Assembly (NCBI GenBank): GCA_023387815.1
Contig: JAEWHK010000042.1
Location: forward strand, 1 to 37,937
DNA: 37,937 bases
From: Pseudomonadota bacterium
GTDB taxonomy: Bacteria > Pseudomonadota > Gammaproteobacteria > Burkholderiales > Burkholderiaceae_B
Reading direction: 5' to 3'
Positions 7,830 to 16,374 of this stretch are shown here, piece by piece; positions within the stretch are counted from its first letter, which is position 1, and every line of letters begins with the position of its first letter. The notes under the pieces were generated by a model. It saw only the letters and a list, made by a program, of their open reading frames with translations, was not told where the DNA came from and did not search any database. Both the position numbers and the translations under genes were made by a program.

Positions 7830-8987
7830 TTACCGCTTTCCTGATTGGCGCCCGGCCAGATAAACAGCCAGGATATCGCGACTGCGTCCGCTCAGTAACT
7901 CGCTTGTTTTCTGCATGGTGTCTTTCAGACTCATGGGCCCGGAAGGCAGGCTGAAAGCCGCGGTAATCCCCCCTTCATACACCGCCGTGTAATCTTCATG
8001 CAGTGAACCGGCAAGCGCAATCAGCGGAACCTCGTAACGGCGCGTCAGCGCGGCAATGCCGGCAATCGTTTTGCCGCGCAGGGTCTGGGCATCCAGCCGT
8101 CCTTCCCCCGTAATGACCAGATCGGCCTTCTGCAGATGGGCGTCAAGCCCTGCATATTCCGCCACCACTTCCACACCAGGTTTGAACGTGGCATTCAGAT
8201 AGGCCAGGGCGGCAAAGCCCAGGCCGCCTGCGGCGCCGGCACCGGGCTCGTCGCGCCGATCCTGGCCTGTCGCTTTTGCAGTGAGATCGGCAAAGTGCGC
8301 CAGCGCGTCATCCAGAAAACGTACGTCTTCTTCGGTAGCGCCTTTCTGCGGCCCGAAAATCGCAGATGCGCCGTGATCCCCGCATAGCGGATTATTCACA
8401 TCAGAGGCAATCAGCCACTCCGTTTTTGCCACACGCGGGTCCATGCCCGACAGGTCAATCGTGGCAAGGTCGACCAGTGCCGCCGGACCCTGATCTATTG
8501 GCTTTCCGGCCTTATCCAGAAACTTCACGCCCAGCGCAGCCAGCAGGCCACTGCCGCCATCATTGGTGGCCGACCCGCCCAGTCCCAGCACTATGCGGCG
8601 GGCACCCTGATCCAGGGCTGTCGTGACCAGTTTGCCCAGCCCGAAGGTGCTGGCCCGACGCACATCACGTTTGTTTTCAGCGATCTGTTCCAGGCCTGCG
8701 GCGCTGGCCATTTCAATGACCGCGGTGTTGTCTTCAAGCATGACCCATTCAGCCGAGATCTCATCACCCAGGGCATTAACAGTCTCCTGCGATTGCAGTG
8801 CGGCGCCGGTGCTGCTGGCTATGGCCTGTACGGTGCCTTCGCCGCCATCGGCCATGGGCATGAGAACCAGCGTGGCATCGGGGGCGACGCGTTTGATGCC
8901 TTCGGCGATGGCCTCGGCTACACCGGAAGAGGACAGACTCTCCTTGAACGAGTCAGGAGCAATAACGATATAAAGGGGCTCATTCAT
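7830..8987 (-). CDS. Glycerate 2-kinase (GarK/GlxK family)
   Basis: A 385-residue kinase of the glycerate kinase type 1 family, making 2-phosphoglycerate from D-glycerate and ATP. Visible family features are the N-terminal VIAPDSFKESLSS, MPMADGGEGT at about 44-53, GLGGSATNDGGSG in the middle, and ITGEGRLDAQTLRGK toward the C-terminus. The start is set at the ATG at 8987, just before the first conserved strand and overlapping the pyruvate kinase stop by 8 bases; a start at 8999 would add four residues. Coupling to pyruvate kinase suggests use of glycerate from glyoxylate, tartrate or sugar-acid breakdown: glycerate to 2-phosphoglycerate, then via enolase and this operon's kinase to pyruvate. 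Confidence 0.9.
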   Translation of the reverse strand: MNEPLYIVIAPDSFKESLSSSGVAEAIAEGIKRVAPDATLVLMPMADGGEGTVQAIASSTGAALQSQETVNALGDEISAEWVMLEDNTAVIEMASAAGLEQIAENKRDVRRASTFGLGKLVTTALDQGARRIVLGLGGSATNDGGSGLLAALGVKFLDKAGKPIDQGPAALVDLATIDLSGMDPRVAKTEWLIASDVNNPLCGDHGASAIFGPQKGATEEDVRFLDDALAHFADLTAKATGQDRRDEPGAGAAGGLGFAALAYLNATFKPGVEVVAEYAGLDAHLQKADLVITGEGRLDAQTLRGKTIAGIAALTRRYEVPLIALAGSLHEDYTAVYEGGITAAFSLPSGPMSLKDTMQKTSELLSGRSRDILAVYLAGRQSGKR

Positions 8988-10449
8988 CCAGAAAATCATC
9001 CATGCAAAGCAGTTTCATGCTATTGGTCGCGCCGGGAACACCGTAATGGTCACCCTGAAGAAGCAGTACCCAGTCGCCGCGATTCAGCGTCTGGTATTTG
9101 AGCAGTTGCGCTACGGCAGCGCGTGCCACATCGGTGTTCGTTTCTGTCGACGGATCAAAATGCACCGGATAGACGCCGCGGAACATGGCCACGCGGTTGC
9201 GGGTGCTGTCGTGCGGTGTCAGGCAGTAAATGGGCACACCCGAACGGATGCGCGACATGATGAGCGGGGTATGACCGCTTTCGCTCAGCGAGATAATGGC
9301 GCGGACCTGATGAAAATGATTGGCTGCGTACATGGCAGCCAGTGCAATGGTTTCATCAAAGCGTGTAAAGGTTTCGCCCAGTCGATGATGCGATTGCGTG
9401 GTGGTGGGGTGTTTTTCCGCACCCAGGCAGATTCGCGCCATGGCCTTGACGGTTTCCACCGGATAACGCCCGGAGGCGCTTTCGCCGGATAGCATAACGG
9501 CATCGGTGTAATCAAGCACGGCATTGGCCACGTCGGACACTTCGGCACGGGTAGGGAAGGGATGATTGATCATCGATTCCATCATCTGCGTTGCCGTAAT
9601 CACAAACTTGTTCAGCGTGCGCGCATGACGAATGATATTTTTCTGGATACCTACCAGCTCTGCATCGCCGACTTCCACGCCCAGATCGCCACGGGCCACC
9701 ATCACGCCATCGCTGGCGGCAATCAGTTCATCCAGGGCACGATCATCGGCCACGGCTTCCGCGCGTTCGATCTTGGCAATGATCCATGCCTGGCTGCCGG
9801 CCTCGCGCACCAGTCTGCGGGCTTCTTCCATGTCCCGGCCATAACGCGGAAATGAGACGGCAATGAAATCCACGCCAATCTCTGCGGCCAGCAGGATATC
9901 GGCCTTGTCTTTTTCTGTCAGGCTGGGTGCCGACAGACCGCCGCCACGGCGGTTAATGCCTTTATTGTTGGACAGTTCGCCACCCGAGATGACCGTGGTG
10001 TAAACGTTCTGACCTTCAATGCGGACAACCTCAAGCACAATACGACCGTCATCAAGCAACAATTCGTCGCCGGGCCGGCAGTCGGTTACCAGTTCAGGGT
10101 AATCAATGCCGACGATTTTCTCGGTCCCTTTTTCGTAGGGGTAATCGTTGGAGAGGACGAATTCCTGACCTTCTTCAAGCATGACCTTCTGATTCTCGAA
10201 GCGGGCGATCCGAATCTTTGGTCCCTGCAGATCGCCCAGAATGGCGATATGGACATCGTGCTTTTCTTCGAGTTTGCGGATGATCTTTGCCCGTTCACGG
10301 TGATCGTCGGGCTCGCCATGCGAAAAATTGAAACGGGCCACATTCATGCCCGCGGCAATCATGGCTTCAATCTGTGATTCGGAGGTGGTGGCAGGACCCA
10401 GTGTCGCAACAATCTTGGTGCGACGTCTTACGTTTGTCTGCATTGTCAT
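8980..10449 (-). CDS. pyk: Pyruvate kinase
   Basis: A 489-residue glycolytic enzyme converting phosphoenolpyruvate and ADP to pyruvate and ATP. The N-terminus has RRTKIVATLGPA and FNFSHG, both typical. The active-site signature WIIAKIERAEA places the catalytic lysine at about K226 and the metal-binding glutamate at about E228. VARGDLGVEV (251-260) and VMLSGESASGRYP (318-330) complete the barrel. A well-spaced AAGGAAA ribosome site precedes the ATG at 10449; a second ATG lies two codons in. The downstream glycerate kinase overlaps by 8 bases, so this copy may serve a glycerate or tartrate pathway rather than core glycolysis; that is inference. Confidence 0.95.
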   Translation of the reverse strand: MTMQTNVRRRTKIVATLGPATTSESQIEAMIAAGMNVARFNFSHGEPDDHRERAKIIRKLEEKHDVHIAILGDLQGPKIRIARFENQKVMLEEGQEFVLSNDYPYEKGTEKIVGIDYPELVTDCRPGDELLLDDGRIVLEVVRIEGQNVYTTVISGGELSNNKGINRRGGGLSAPSLTEKDKADILLAAEIGVDFIAVSFPRYGRDMEEARRLVREAGSQAWIIAKIERAEAVADDRALDELIAASDGVMVARGDLGVEVGDAELVGIQKNIIRHARTLNKFVITATQMMESMINHPFPTRAEVSDVANAVLDYTDAVMLSGESASGRYPVETVKAMARICLGAEKHPTTTQSHHRLGETFTRFDETIALAAMYAANHFHQVRAIISLSESGHTPLIMSRIRSGVPIYCLTPHDSTRNRVAMFRGVYPVHFDPSTETNTDVARAAVAQLLKYQTLNRGDWVLLLQGDHYGVPGATNSMKLLCMDDFLDE

Positions 10450-10477
10450 GTAGGCGTTTCCTTTGGCTTGGTCGGCA

Positions 10478-10520
10478 GCTGGCGGTCAGCAGTATGCCAG
10501 CCGCTACAGTATTATTATCT
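10478..10520 (-). promoter_or_regulatory. Possible pyk promoter and leader inverted repeat
   Basis: On the minus strand a TAATAAT-like -10 lies at about 10517-10511; no clear -35 accompanies it. Between it and the ribosome site, GCTGGC (10478-10483) and GCCAGC (10496-10501) form an inverted repeat that could be an operator or a leader hairpin. Evidence is weak. Confidence 0.25.
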
Positions 10521-10527
10521 TTGGCAG

Positions 10528-10605
10528 GTGAATTCTGCAGTTGATTTCAGTAACTGATCTCAGCATCTGATTTCAGCAGAAGATATTCACCAGGAGATCT
10601 CAGCG
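10528..10605 (-). repeat. 13-bp tandem repeat containing the gloA stop codon
   Basis: On the plus strand TGATTTCAG begins at 10542, TGATCTCAG at 10555, TGATTTCAG at 10568 and AGATCTCAG at 10595. Degenerate units fill 10577-10594 and 10528-10540. On the coding (minus) strand the unit resembles GCTGARATCA and is itself an inverted repeat, CTGA-NN-TCAG. The gloA TGA stop (10602-10600) lies inside the first unit, and later TGAs fall in all three frames. Confidence 0.75.
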
Positions 10606-11013
10606 AAGTCCCGTGCCTGCAGCGTCCATGTCCTTGCGCTCGATCAGTTCGATCTTGTAGCCATCCGGATCCTGCACAAAGGCAATGACCGTTGTACCAC
10701 CTTTGACCGGACCGGCCTCGCGCGTGACATTTCCGCCGGCTTTCTTCACGGACTCACAGGCGGCATGCGCATCGGGTACACCAATGGCGATATGACCATA
10801 GGCATCGCCCATATCGTATTCGCTGACGCCGTGGTTATAAGTGAGTTCCAGTTCTGCCTGCTCGGGATTGGCAGCAAAGCCCAAAAAGGCCAGGCTGTAT
10901 TTGTATTCGGGGTTTTCGGAACGGCGCAGCAGTTTCATGCCGATGACATTTGTGTAGAAATCAATGGATCGTTCCAGGTCGCCAACGCGTAACATGGTGT
11001 GCAGAAATTGCAT
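10600..11013 (-). CDS. gloA: Lactoylglutathione lyase (glyoxalase I)
   Basis: A 137-residue enzyme that converts the methylglyoxal-glutathione hemithioacetal to S-lactoylglutathione, which glyoxalase II then hydrolyses. It is close to E. coli GloA along its whole length, including LHTMLRVGDL, SENPEYKYSLAF, AYGHIAI and VKGGTTVIAF. All four metal ligands of the nickel-type enzyme are present and even share the E. coli numbering: H5, E56, H74 and E122. The start is the ATG at 11013; an open frame runs further upstream but lacks homology. A 113-base gap with its own palindrome separates it from the metallopeptidase gene, so it may have its own promoter. The stop codon is embedded in a tandem repeat. 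Confidence 0.96.
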   Translation of the reverse strand: MQFLHTMLRVGDLERSIDFYTNVIGMKLLRRSENPEYKYSLAFLGFAANPEQAELELTYNHGVSEYDMGDAYGHIAIGVPDAHAACESVKKAGGNVTREAGPVKGGTTVIAFVQDPDGYKIELIERKDMDAAGTGLR

Positions 11014-11042
11014 GATAGCCTCGTAATATCGTAATGGAAATA

Positions 11043-11058
11043 ACTCGCAGGTGCGAGT
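11043..11058. promoter_or_regulatory. 16-bp palindrome upstream of gloA
   Basis: Arms ACTCGCA (11043-11049) and TGCGAGT (11052-11058) pair perfectly around two bases. On the minus strand a TATCAT (-10-like, 11068-11063) lies 4 bases upstream, so the palindrome would cover the transcription start. It could be an operator or a hairpin at the 5' end of the gloA message. Confidence 0.4.
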
Positions 11059-11126
11059 CCCTATGATACACGATCGCTGCGCGTCCACCCACACGATCGT
11101 GTCATGGCGGCGCGCTGCGCCAGCCG

Positions 11127-11927
11127 TCAGTCTTCCAGTTCCGGCAATGCAGACATATCAGTGGTCTTCAGTGTCTGCATGGCGGCTTCATAGCCCGGCA
11201 AAATCACGCCCACCTGCGCCCAGAATTTTGCGCTGTGATTCATTTGTCTGAGATGGGCCAGCTCGTGGGCGATTACATAATCGATGACATCATGCGGGAA
11301 ATGGACCAGACGCCAGTTCAGGCGAATATGGCCGGCACTGTTGCAGGAACCCCAGCGCCCCCGTGCACGCGACAGCTTCCATGCCTGAAACTGCAAACCG
11401 GCATTTTCAGCCAGTTCCCTGATGCGCGAATCTATATACGCCTGTGCCTGCGCGCGCAGCCAGCGGACGGCAGCAGCACGCTTCTCTTGCGGGCCGGCCG
11501 CAGCGCCCATCGGCAGCCACAGCGTATCCTGCGCTTGCGGTTGCAAGGCATCGCCGTCAAAGCGCGGTCTGCGAGCCAGGCTGTCAATGTCAACTGAAAT
11601 GGTAGTACCAAGGTAGGGCAGGCGAGTGCAGGCACGCCAGGCAGCCTGTGCATCGGCCGCTGTTTCTGCGCGATTGCGCCAGATTTGCAGCTTGCGCTGT
11701 ATCCATGCCGCTTTTTCCTGGACGGCCTGATCAATCTGTTTGAGTGACACCCAGTAAGGCGCCGTCACACGCAAACCGTCAGTGCCAATCACAAATCCGA
11801 TACTGCGGCGGCGACTGCGCAACAGGGTAAAGCTGATCAACCCCTCGGTGGTGGCCACAGTGCGCAGACGCGCGCCCTCGGGCAGAAGGGGGGCTGGCGT
11901 CTGAAAAAGTTCAGGCTGCGTCGTCAT
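11127..11927 (-). CDS. YgjP/SprT-like zinc metallopeptidase (DUF45)
   Basis: A 266-residue putative metal-dependent protease. The C-terminal DUF45 domain holds the zinc-binding HELAH at 221-225 and a third likely ligand, H231, in MNHSAKFW. The preceding RARGRWGSCNSAGHIRLNWRL (about 187-207) is the family's second signature. The N-terminal half (about 20-130) is the arginine-rich beta region common in YgjP proteins. Substrates are unknown; the fold resembles WSS1/SprT-type proteases. The start is set at the ATG at 11927, overlapping plsC by 17 bases; a longer open frame reaches 11981 without support. Confidence 0.85.
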   Translation of the reverse strand: MTTQPELFQTPAPLLPEGARLRTVATTEGLISFTLLRSRRRSIGFVIGTDGLRVTAPYWVSLKQIDQAVQEKAAWIQRKLQIWRNRAETAADAQAAWRACTRLPYLGTTISVDIDSLARRPRFDGDALQPQAQDTLWLPMGAAAGPQEKRAAAVRWLRAQAQAYIDSRIRELAENAGLQFQAWKLSRARGRWGSCNSAGHIRLNWRLVHFPHDVIDYVIAHELAHLRQMNHSAKFWAQVGVILPGYEAAMQTLKTTDMSALPELED

Positions 11928-12645
11928 GATAGCGCTCGGGATTGAGCACGCGCATTTCCGCTTCGATCCAGTTGCGTACATCGGCCATGACTTCGTCGGG
12001 TGACCGACCTGCTGGCTCGATGGCCGGTCCGAAGGAAACGGTGACCAGGCCGGGTTTTTTCACAAACGGTTTTTTGGGCCAGCATTCACCGGCGTTATGC
12101 GCTATCGGAATAATCGGCGTATTGGCATGCACTGCCAGTCGAGCCCCGCCCAGTTTGTAGCTCCCCACCTGCCCGGGTGGAATGCGTGTGCCCTCAGGAA
12201 AAAGAACGGGCGCGCGTCCTTCTGCGAGCCGTTTCGTCCCAATCTCCATCACCTGTTGCATGGCGTTCTTGCCTTGCTTCCGGTCAATGGCGATATTGCG
12301 CAAACTGGCCAGACCCCAGCCGAAAAACGGGATGTAATTGAGTTCGCGTTTGTAGACGAAGCAGGCGGGACGGGGCAGAAACCAGGCAAAAAACATGGTT
12401 TCCCAGGTTGACTGATGCTTGCTCAGGTAAATGACGGGCGCATCGGGAATGTTTTCCAATCCCTTGGTCTGATAGCGGATACCCACCAGCACCTTCGCCG
12501 CCCACAACACCATGCGTGGCCACTGAACGGTATAACGATAGCGCCAGATGAATGGGAACGGCATGACCAGTACGCAACTGAAGGCGTAAGGCACAACGGT
12601 GATGGCCTGGAATAGCAGGAAAAGAACAGAGCGCAATAAAAGCAT
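11911..12645 (-). CDS. plsC: 1-acyl-sn-glycerol-3-phosphate acyltransferase
   Basis: A 244-residue inner-membrane acyltransferase that converts lysophosphatidic acid to phosphatidic acid in phospholipid synthesis. A hydrophobic N-terminus (about 1-30) anchors it. The acyltransferase box is KHQSTWET (76-83), so the catalytic pair is H77 and E82, an HX4E form rather than the common HX4D. The second box FPEGTR (149-154) binds the glycerol phosphate. It starts two bases beyond the gmhB stop and is part of the glyQ-glyS-gmhB-plsC transcript. Paralogues acting on other lipids, such as ornithine lipids, cannot be excluded, but this position is typical of the housekeeping copy. Confidence 0.92.
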   Translation of the reverse strand: MLLLRSVLFLLFQAITVVPYAFSCVLVMPFPFIWRYRYTVQWPRMVLWAAKVLVGIRYQTKGLENIPDAPVIYLSKHQSTWETMFFAWFLPRPACFVYKRELNYIPFFGWGLASLRNIAIDRKQGKNAMQQVMEIGTKRLAEGRAPVLFPEGTRIPPGQVGSYKLGGARLAVHANTPIIPIAHNAGECWPKKPFVKKPGLVTVSFGPAIEPAGRSPDEVMADVRNWIEAEMRVLNPERYHDDAA

Positions 12646-12647
12646 GA

Positions 12648-13187
12648 TCAGGATTCCGTAAGCCAGCTCTCTACAACATCGGCCAGCGTCGGCCGCACCT
12701 GAACGGAATCGGGCAGCGCCGGGTCGCTCAGGGTCTTTTTACCATTTCCCGTTTCCACGAGCCACGTCTGACATCCGGCAGCGTGTGCCGCCTGTATGTC
12801 GCGCAGGGAATCACCTACTGTGACCACTTCATGCGCAGGCACATCGTAGCGATCCAGAATGTCCAGAAACATGCCAGGCAGGGGCTTGCGGCAGGTGCAA
12901 CCGGCATCCGGCAAATGCGGGCACATGAAAATGGCATCGATGTGTCCGCCAAGCAGTGCGAGCTGTTGCTGCATTTTCTGATGAATGGCAGTGAGTTCGT
13001 CTGGTGAAAACAGGCCGCGGCCCAGGCCTGACTGATTTGTGGCAACCACCACTTTCCAGCCAGCGCGCGAGAGGCGGGCAATGGCCTGCAGACTGCCAGG
13101 CAAGGGGATCCATTCGTCAGCCGACTTGATAAAGTCGGGGCTGTCTTCATTGATCACGCCATCACGATCGAGGATGGCAAGCTTCAT
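12648..13187 (-). CDS. gmhB: D-glycero-beta-D-manno-heptose-1,7-bisphosphate 7-phosphatase
   Basis: A 179-residue HAD-superfamily phosphatase that removes the 7-phosphate in ADP-heptose synthesis for the LPS inner core. The nucleophile motif DRDGVIN gives D7 and D9. Motif II is ATNQSG (49-54) and motif IV is GDSLRDI (125-131). The zinc site special to GmhB is visible as CPHLPDAGCTCRKP: C89, H91, C97 and C99. The length is normal for the family. The start overlaps the glyS stop by 4 bases, indicating translational coupling. The zinc loop makes a related histidinol-phosphate phosphatase less likely. Confidence 0.95.
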   Translation of the reverse strand: MKLAILDRDGVINEDSPDFIKSADEWIPLPGSLQAIARLSRAGWKVVVATNQSGLGRGLFSPDELTAIHQKMQQQLALLGGHIDAIFMCPHLPDAGCTCRKPLPGMFLDILDRYDVPAHEVVTVGDSLRDIQAAHAAGCQTWLVETGNGKKTLSDPALPDSVQVRPTLADVVESWLTES

Positions 13188-15319
13188 TGCGCCAGCCTTG
13201 AAATGTCCGCAACCAGATTCATGATGCCGTGCAGCTGAGAGAGCAGGGCAAGACGATTCTGACGGATTTTTGGATCATCGGCCATGACCATCACATGGGT
13301 GAAGAAATCATCCACAGCCGGGCGCGTTTGCGCCACCGCCGCCAGACTCTTTTCGAACTGCCCACTGGCTGCATCACTGCGCGCCTGATTTTCAATGGCT
13401 GACAGCGCTTCGTACAAGGCTTTTTCTGCCGGTTCCGTGAACAGGGACGGATCAATGGCAGGCAGATCGCCTTCGGTTTTCTTGAGCAGATTGCCGATAC
13501 GTTTATTGGCCGCAGCCAGGCTTTCGGCCTCTGGCAACTGGGCAAAGGCAGTCACGGCCTGGATACGCGCACTCATTTCCTGCAGGGGAGGTTGCAGGGC
13601 GATCACGGCGTCAACCACCGATTTGGCGTAATCACCGCTAAGCTGATTACGATAGCGTTCGTAAACGTAGGCCAGAACTTCATCTGCCGTTGCTTTGTCC
13701 AGGAGGTCCTGAGGGAAAGTGCTGACTGCAAAGGCCAGAACGGCCTGAAGGTCAAACGCCGGTTTGCCAGAAGACTCAGGGCTCAGATAGCCGCCGGCAG
13801 CCAGTTGCTCCACGGCACTGATGATACCAAGTGCGGCACGTCGCAGACCGAAAGGATCCCGTTCACCCGAAGGCTGCAGGCCGATGCCCCAGATGCCGAC
13901 CAGCGTTTCTACGCGTTCAGCGATAAAGAGTACGGCGCTGACCAGGGTATCGTCTGTCACGGGCGTATCAAAGCGGGTGCGGTATTGGCCCGCAAGTGCC
14001 TTGACCACGTCTTCGGGTTCGCCATCGGCTTGTGCGTAATACGCACCCATGATGCCCTGCAGTTCCGGAAACTCACCCACCATATTGGAACTGAGATCGG
14101 CCTTGGCCAGCTGCGCGGCACGGTCGGCACGTGATTCATCGGCATTCAGAGCCTGAGCCAGGAACACGCTGATGCGGCGCAGACGTTCCACGCGGTCGTG
14201 CTGGGAACCCAGCTTGTTGTGGTAGACAATATTGCCGAGCTGAGCCACGCGCGACGCCAGTGGCGACTTTCTGTCGGTTTCAAAAAAGAACTCGGCATCG
14301 GCCAGGCGCGGACGGATCACACGTTCGTTGCCCTCGATAATATGATGCGGATCATCGACCTGCATATTGCTGACGATCAGGAACTGATGTGTCAGTTTGC
14401 CGGTACTGGGGTCAAACAGCGGGAAATATTTCTGGTTCAGACGCATAGTCAGAATCAGGCATTCCTGCGGCACAGCCAGGAATTTTTCGTCAAACTGGCC
14501 GACATAAATGGTGGGGTGTTCCACCAGTGCAGTCACTTCATCCAGCAGTGGCGTTACATCGGCTTCATCGCCCAGGGACGCCCCCAGTTTTGCGGCGGAA
14601 TCATCCAGCTGTCTGCGAATGGCATCGCGCCGTTCGTCAAAGGACGCAATGACGCGGCCTTGCTCTTCCAGCGTTTTCGCGTACTGGTCCGGGTGAGTAA
14701 CGGTGATGTTACCTTCGCTCAGGAAGCGATGGCCACGAGTCTGGTTGCCCGCGTCGATGCCCAGGATTTTCACGGGCAGCACATCGCTGCCGTGCAGTAC
14801 CACCAGACCGTGGACAGGGCGTACAAAGCGAACGCTGGTTTCTCCGTCGGCCAGCTGGTAGCGCATGACTTTGGGGATGGGCAGATCAGCCAGGGCCGAT
14901 TCCACCACCGCCTGCAGCACATCCTTTAAACGGGCGCCGGCTGCCGTGCCCTTTGCCACCAGATACTCCTGTTTGCCATCGGACTCGCGAACCAGGTCGG
15001 CGGGGGTCAGATGTGTCAGGTTTTTTGCGGCCAGCTTTTTCTGCAGGGCAGGGGTGGCCTCGCCATTGGCGTCCAGCCCCACTTTGACCGGCATGAGTTT
15101 TTCGGTAAACGGCTGATCAGGCGCGACATCCAGAACGTCACTCAAGTGTGCGGCCAGACGACGCGGTGTGGCGAAATTGAGGGTAACGCTTTCCCTGGCC
15201 AGCAGGTGCTGCTTTGCCAGACCCTGCGTCAGGCTGTCGGCAAACGCCTGCCCCAGTTTTTTGAGGGCACGCGGAGGTAATTCTTCGGTAAACAGTTCAA
15301 CAAGTAAGGGCGAATTCAT
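13184..15319 (-). CDS. glyS: Glycine--tRNA ligase beta subunit
   Basis: A 711-residue subunit of the heterotetrameric (alpha2beta2) bacterial glycyl-tRNA synthetase. It begins MNSPLLVELFTEELPPRAL, the family signature. The HD-domain region and C-terminal anticodon-binding segment follow, including WGIGLQPSGERDPFGLRRAALGI at about 476-498, the best-conserved block. The beta subunit contributes tRNA recognition while the alpha subunit (glyQ) holds the catalytic core. It overlaps glyQ by 4 bases upstream and gmhB by 4 bases downstream. Confidence 0.97.
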   Translation of the reverse strand: MNSPLLVELFTEELPPRALKKLGQAFADSLTQGLAKQHLLARESVTLNFATPRRLAAHLSDVLDVAPDQPFTEKLMPVKVGLDANGEATPALQKKLAAKNLTHLTPADLVRESDGKQEYLVAKGTAAGARLKDVLQAVVESALADLPIPKVMRYQLADGETSVRFVRPVHGLVVLHGSDVLPVKILGIDAGNQTRGHRFLSEGNITVTHPDQYAKTLEEQGRVIASFDERRDAIRRQLDDSAAKLGASLGDEADVTPLLDEVTALVEHPTIYVGQFDEKFLAVPQECLILTMRLNQKYFPLFDPSTGKLTHQFLIVSNMQVDDPHHIIEGNERVIRPRLADAEFFFETDRKSPLASRVAQLGNIVYHNKLGSQHDRVERLRRISVFLAQALNADESRADRAAQLAKADLSSNMVGEFPELQGIMGAYYAQADGEPEDVVKALAGQYRTRFDTPVTDDTLVSAVLFIAERVETLVGIWGIGLQPSGERDPFGLRRAALGIISAVEQLAAGGYLSPESSGKPAFDLQAVLAFAVSTFPQDLLDKATADEVLAYVYERYRNQLSGDYAKSVVDAVIALQPPLQEMSARIQAVTAFAQLPEAESLAAANKRIGNLLKKTEGDLPAIDPSLFTEPAEKALYEALSAIENQARSDAASGQFEKSLAAVAQTRPAVDDFFTHVMVMADDPKIRQNRLALLSQLHGIMNLVADISRLAQ

Positions 15320-16218
15320 GATACTGCCTTGTTATTCTTGAGCATGGGAAAGCCAAGCTGCTCGCGTGAGTCATAGTAAGCCTGGGCGACCTTGCGCGAC
15401 AGATTGCGGATACGGCCAATGTAGGCTGCACGCTCGGTCACGCTGATGGCGCCGCGTGCATCCAGCATATTGAAGGTATGCGCGGCCTTGAGCACCGATT
15501 CATAGGCGGGCAGGGCCAGGGGGATCTCAACCAGCCGGGCGGCTTCCTTTTCGTAGTCGTTGAAATGCGCAAACAGCATATCGGTGTTAGCGTATTCAAA
15601 GTTATAGGTGGACTGTTCAACCTCGTTCTGGTGGAACACATCGCGGTACAGGATCTTTTCGCCATTCGGACGGGCCGTCCAGACCAGATCGTAAACGCTT
15701 TCCACGTTCTGCAGATACATAGCCAGGCGTTCCAGACCGTAGGTAATTTCACCCAGGGTAGAGGGGCAGTCCAGTCCGCCCACCTGCTGGAAATAGGTGA
15801 ACTGAGTCACTTCCATGCCGTTGAGCCAGACTTCCCAGCCCAGACCCCAGGCGCCCAGTGTGGGGTTTTCCCAGTCATCTTCGACAAAACGGATATCGTG
15901 TTCCTTGGGGTTGATGCCCAGTGCTTCCAGTGAACCGATATACAGATCCAGAATATCCGGCGGTGCAGGTTTGAGCACCACCTGGTATTGATAGTAATGT
16001 TGCAGGCGGTTGGGGTTCTCACCGTAACGGCCGTCCTTGGGGCGGCGGGAAGGCTGAACGTAAGCGGCATGCCAGGGCTCGGGCCCGATAGCGCGCAGAA
16101 ACGTGGCGGTATGCGAGGTGCCGGCACCCACTTCCATATCGTAGGGCTGCAACAGGGCGCAACCCTTGGTATCCCAGTATTCCTGGAGTTTCAGGATAAT
16201 CTGCTGAAAAGTTAGCAT
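15316..16218 (-). CDS. glyQ: Glycine--tRNA ligase alpha subunit
   Basis: A 300-residue class II aminoacyl-tRNA synthetase subunit that activates glycine and charges tRNA-Gly together with GlyS. Family blocks are the N-terminal MLTFQQIILKLQEYW, GAGTSHTATFLRAIGPEPW (about 32-50), YVQPSRRPKDGRYGENPNR and the downstream EVWLNGMEVTQFTYFQQVGG. The length is standard. It is the first gene of the tight glyQ-glyS-gmhB-plsC operon. The lnt gene often found upstream in relatives is absent; a divergent crotonase gene lies 156 bases away. Confidence 0.98.
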   Translation of the reverse strand: MLTFQQIILKLQEYWDTKGCALLQPYDMEVGAGTSHTATFLRAIGPEPWHAAYVQPSRRPKDGRYGENPNRLQHYYQYQVVLKPAPPDILDLYIGSLEALGINPKEHDIRFVEDDWENPTLGAWGLGWEVWLNGMEVTQFTYFQQVGGLDCPSTLGEITYGLERLAMYLQNVESVYDLVWTARPNGEKILYRDVFHQNEVEQSTYNFEYANTDMLFAHFNDYEKEAARLVEIPLALPAYESVLKAAHTFNMLDARGAISVTERAAYIGRIRNLSRKVAQAYYDSREQLGFPMLKNNKAVS

Positions 16219-16374
16219 GGACGACTCAAGATAATTAAAAAGCTGAATCGCCGATTTTAACGGATTTGACCGCTGCTTCGGCTGTTTCTTGTGGCAGGGC
16301 GAGCATCTGGGCGCATTTTGCCCATGGAATGATTTAAAGTTCTGATATCACAAAAATGACAGTCCGGAGCTCGC

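Noticed and set aside
14198..14929. A 243-codon plus-strand open frame opposite glyS
   Set aside because: It is a shadow of glyS; the glyS reading has family signatures and 4-base couplings at both ends.
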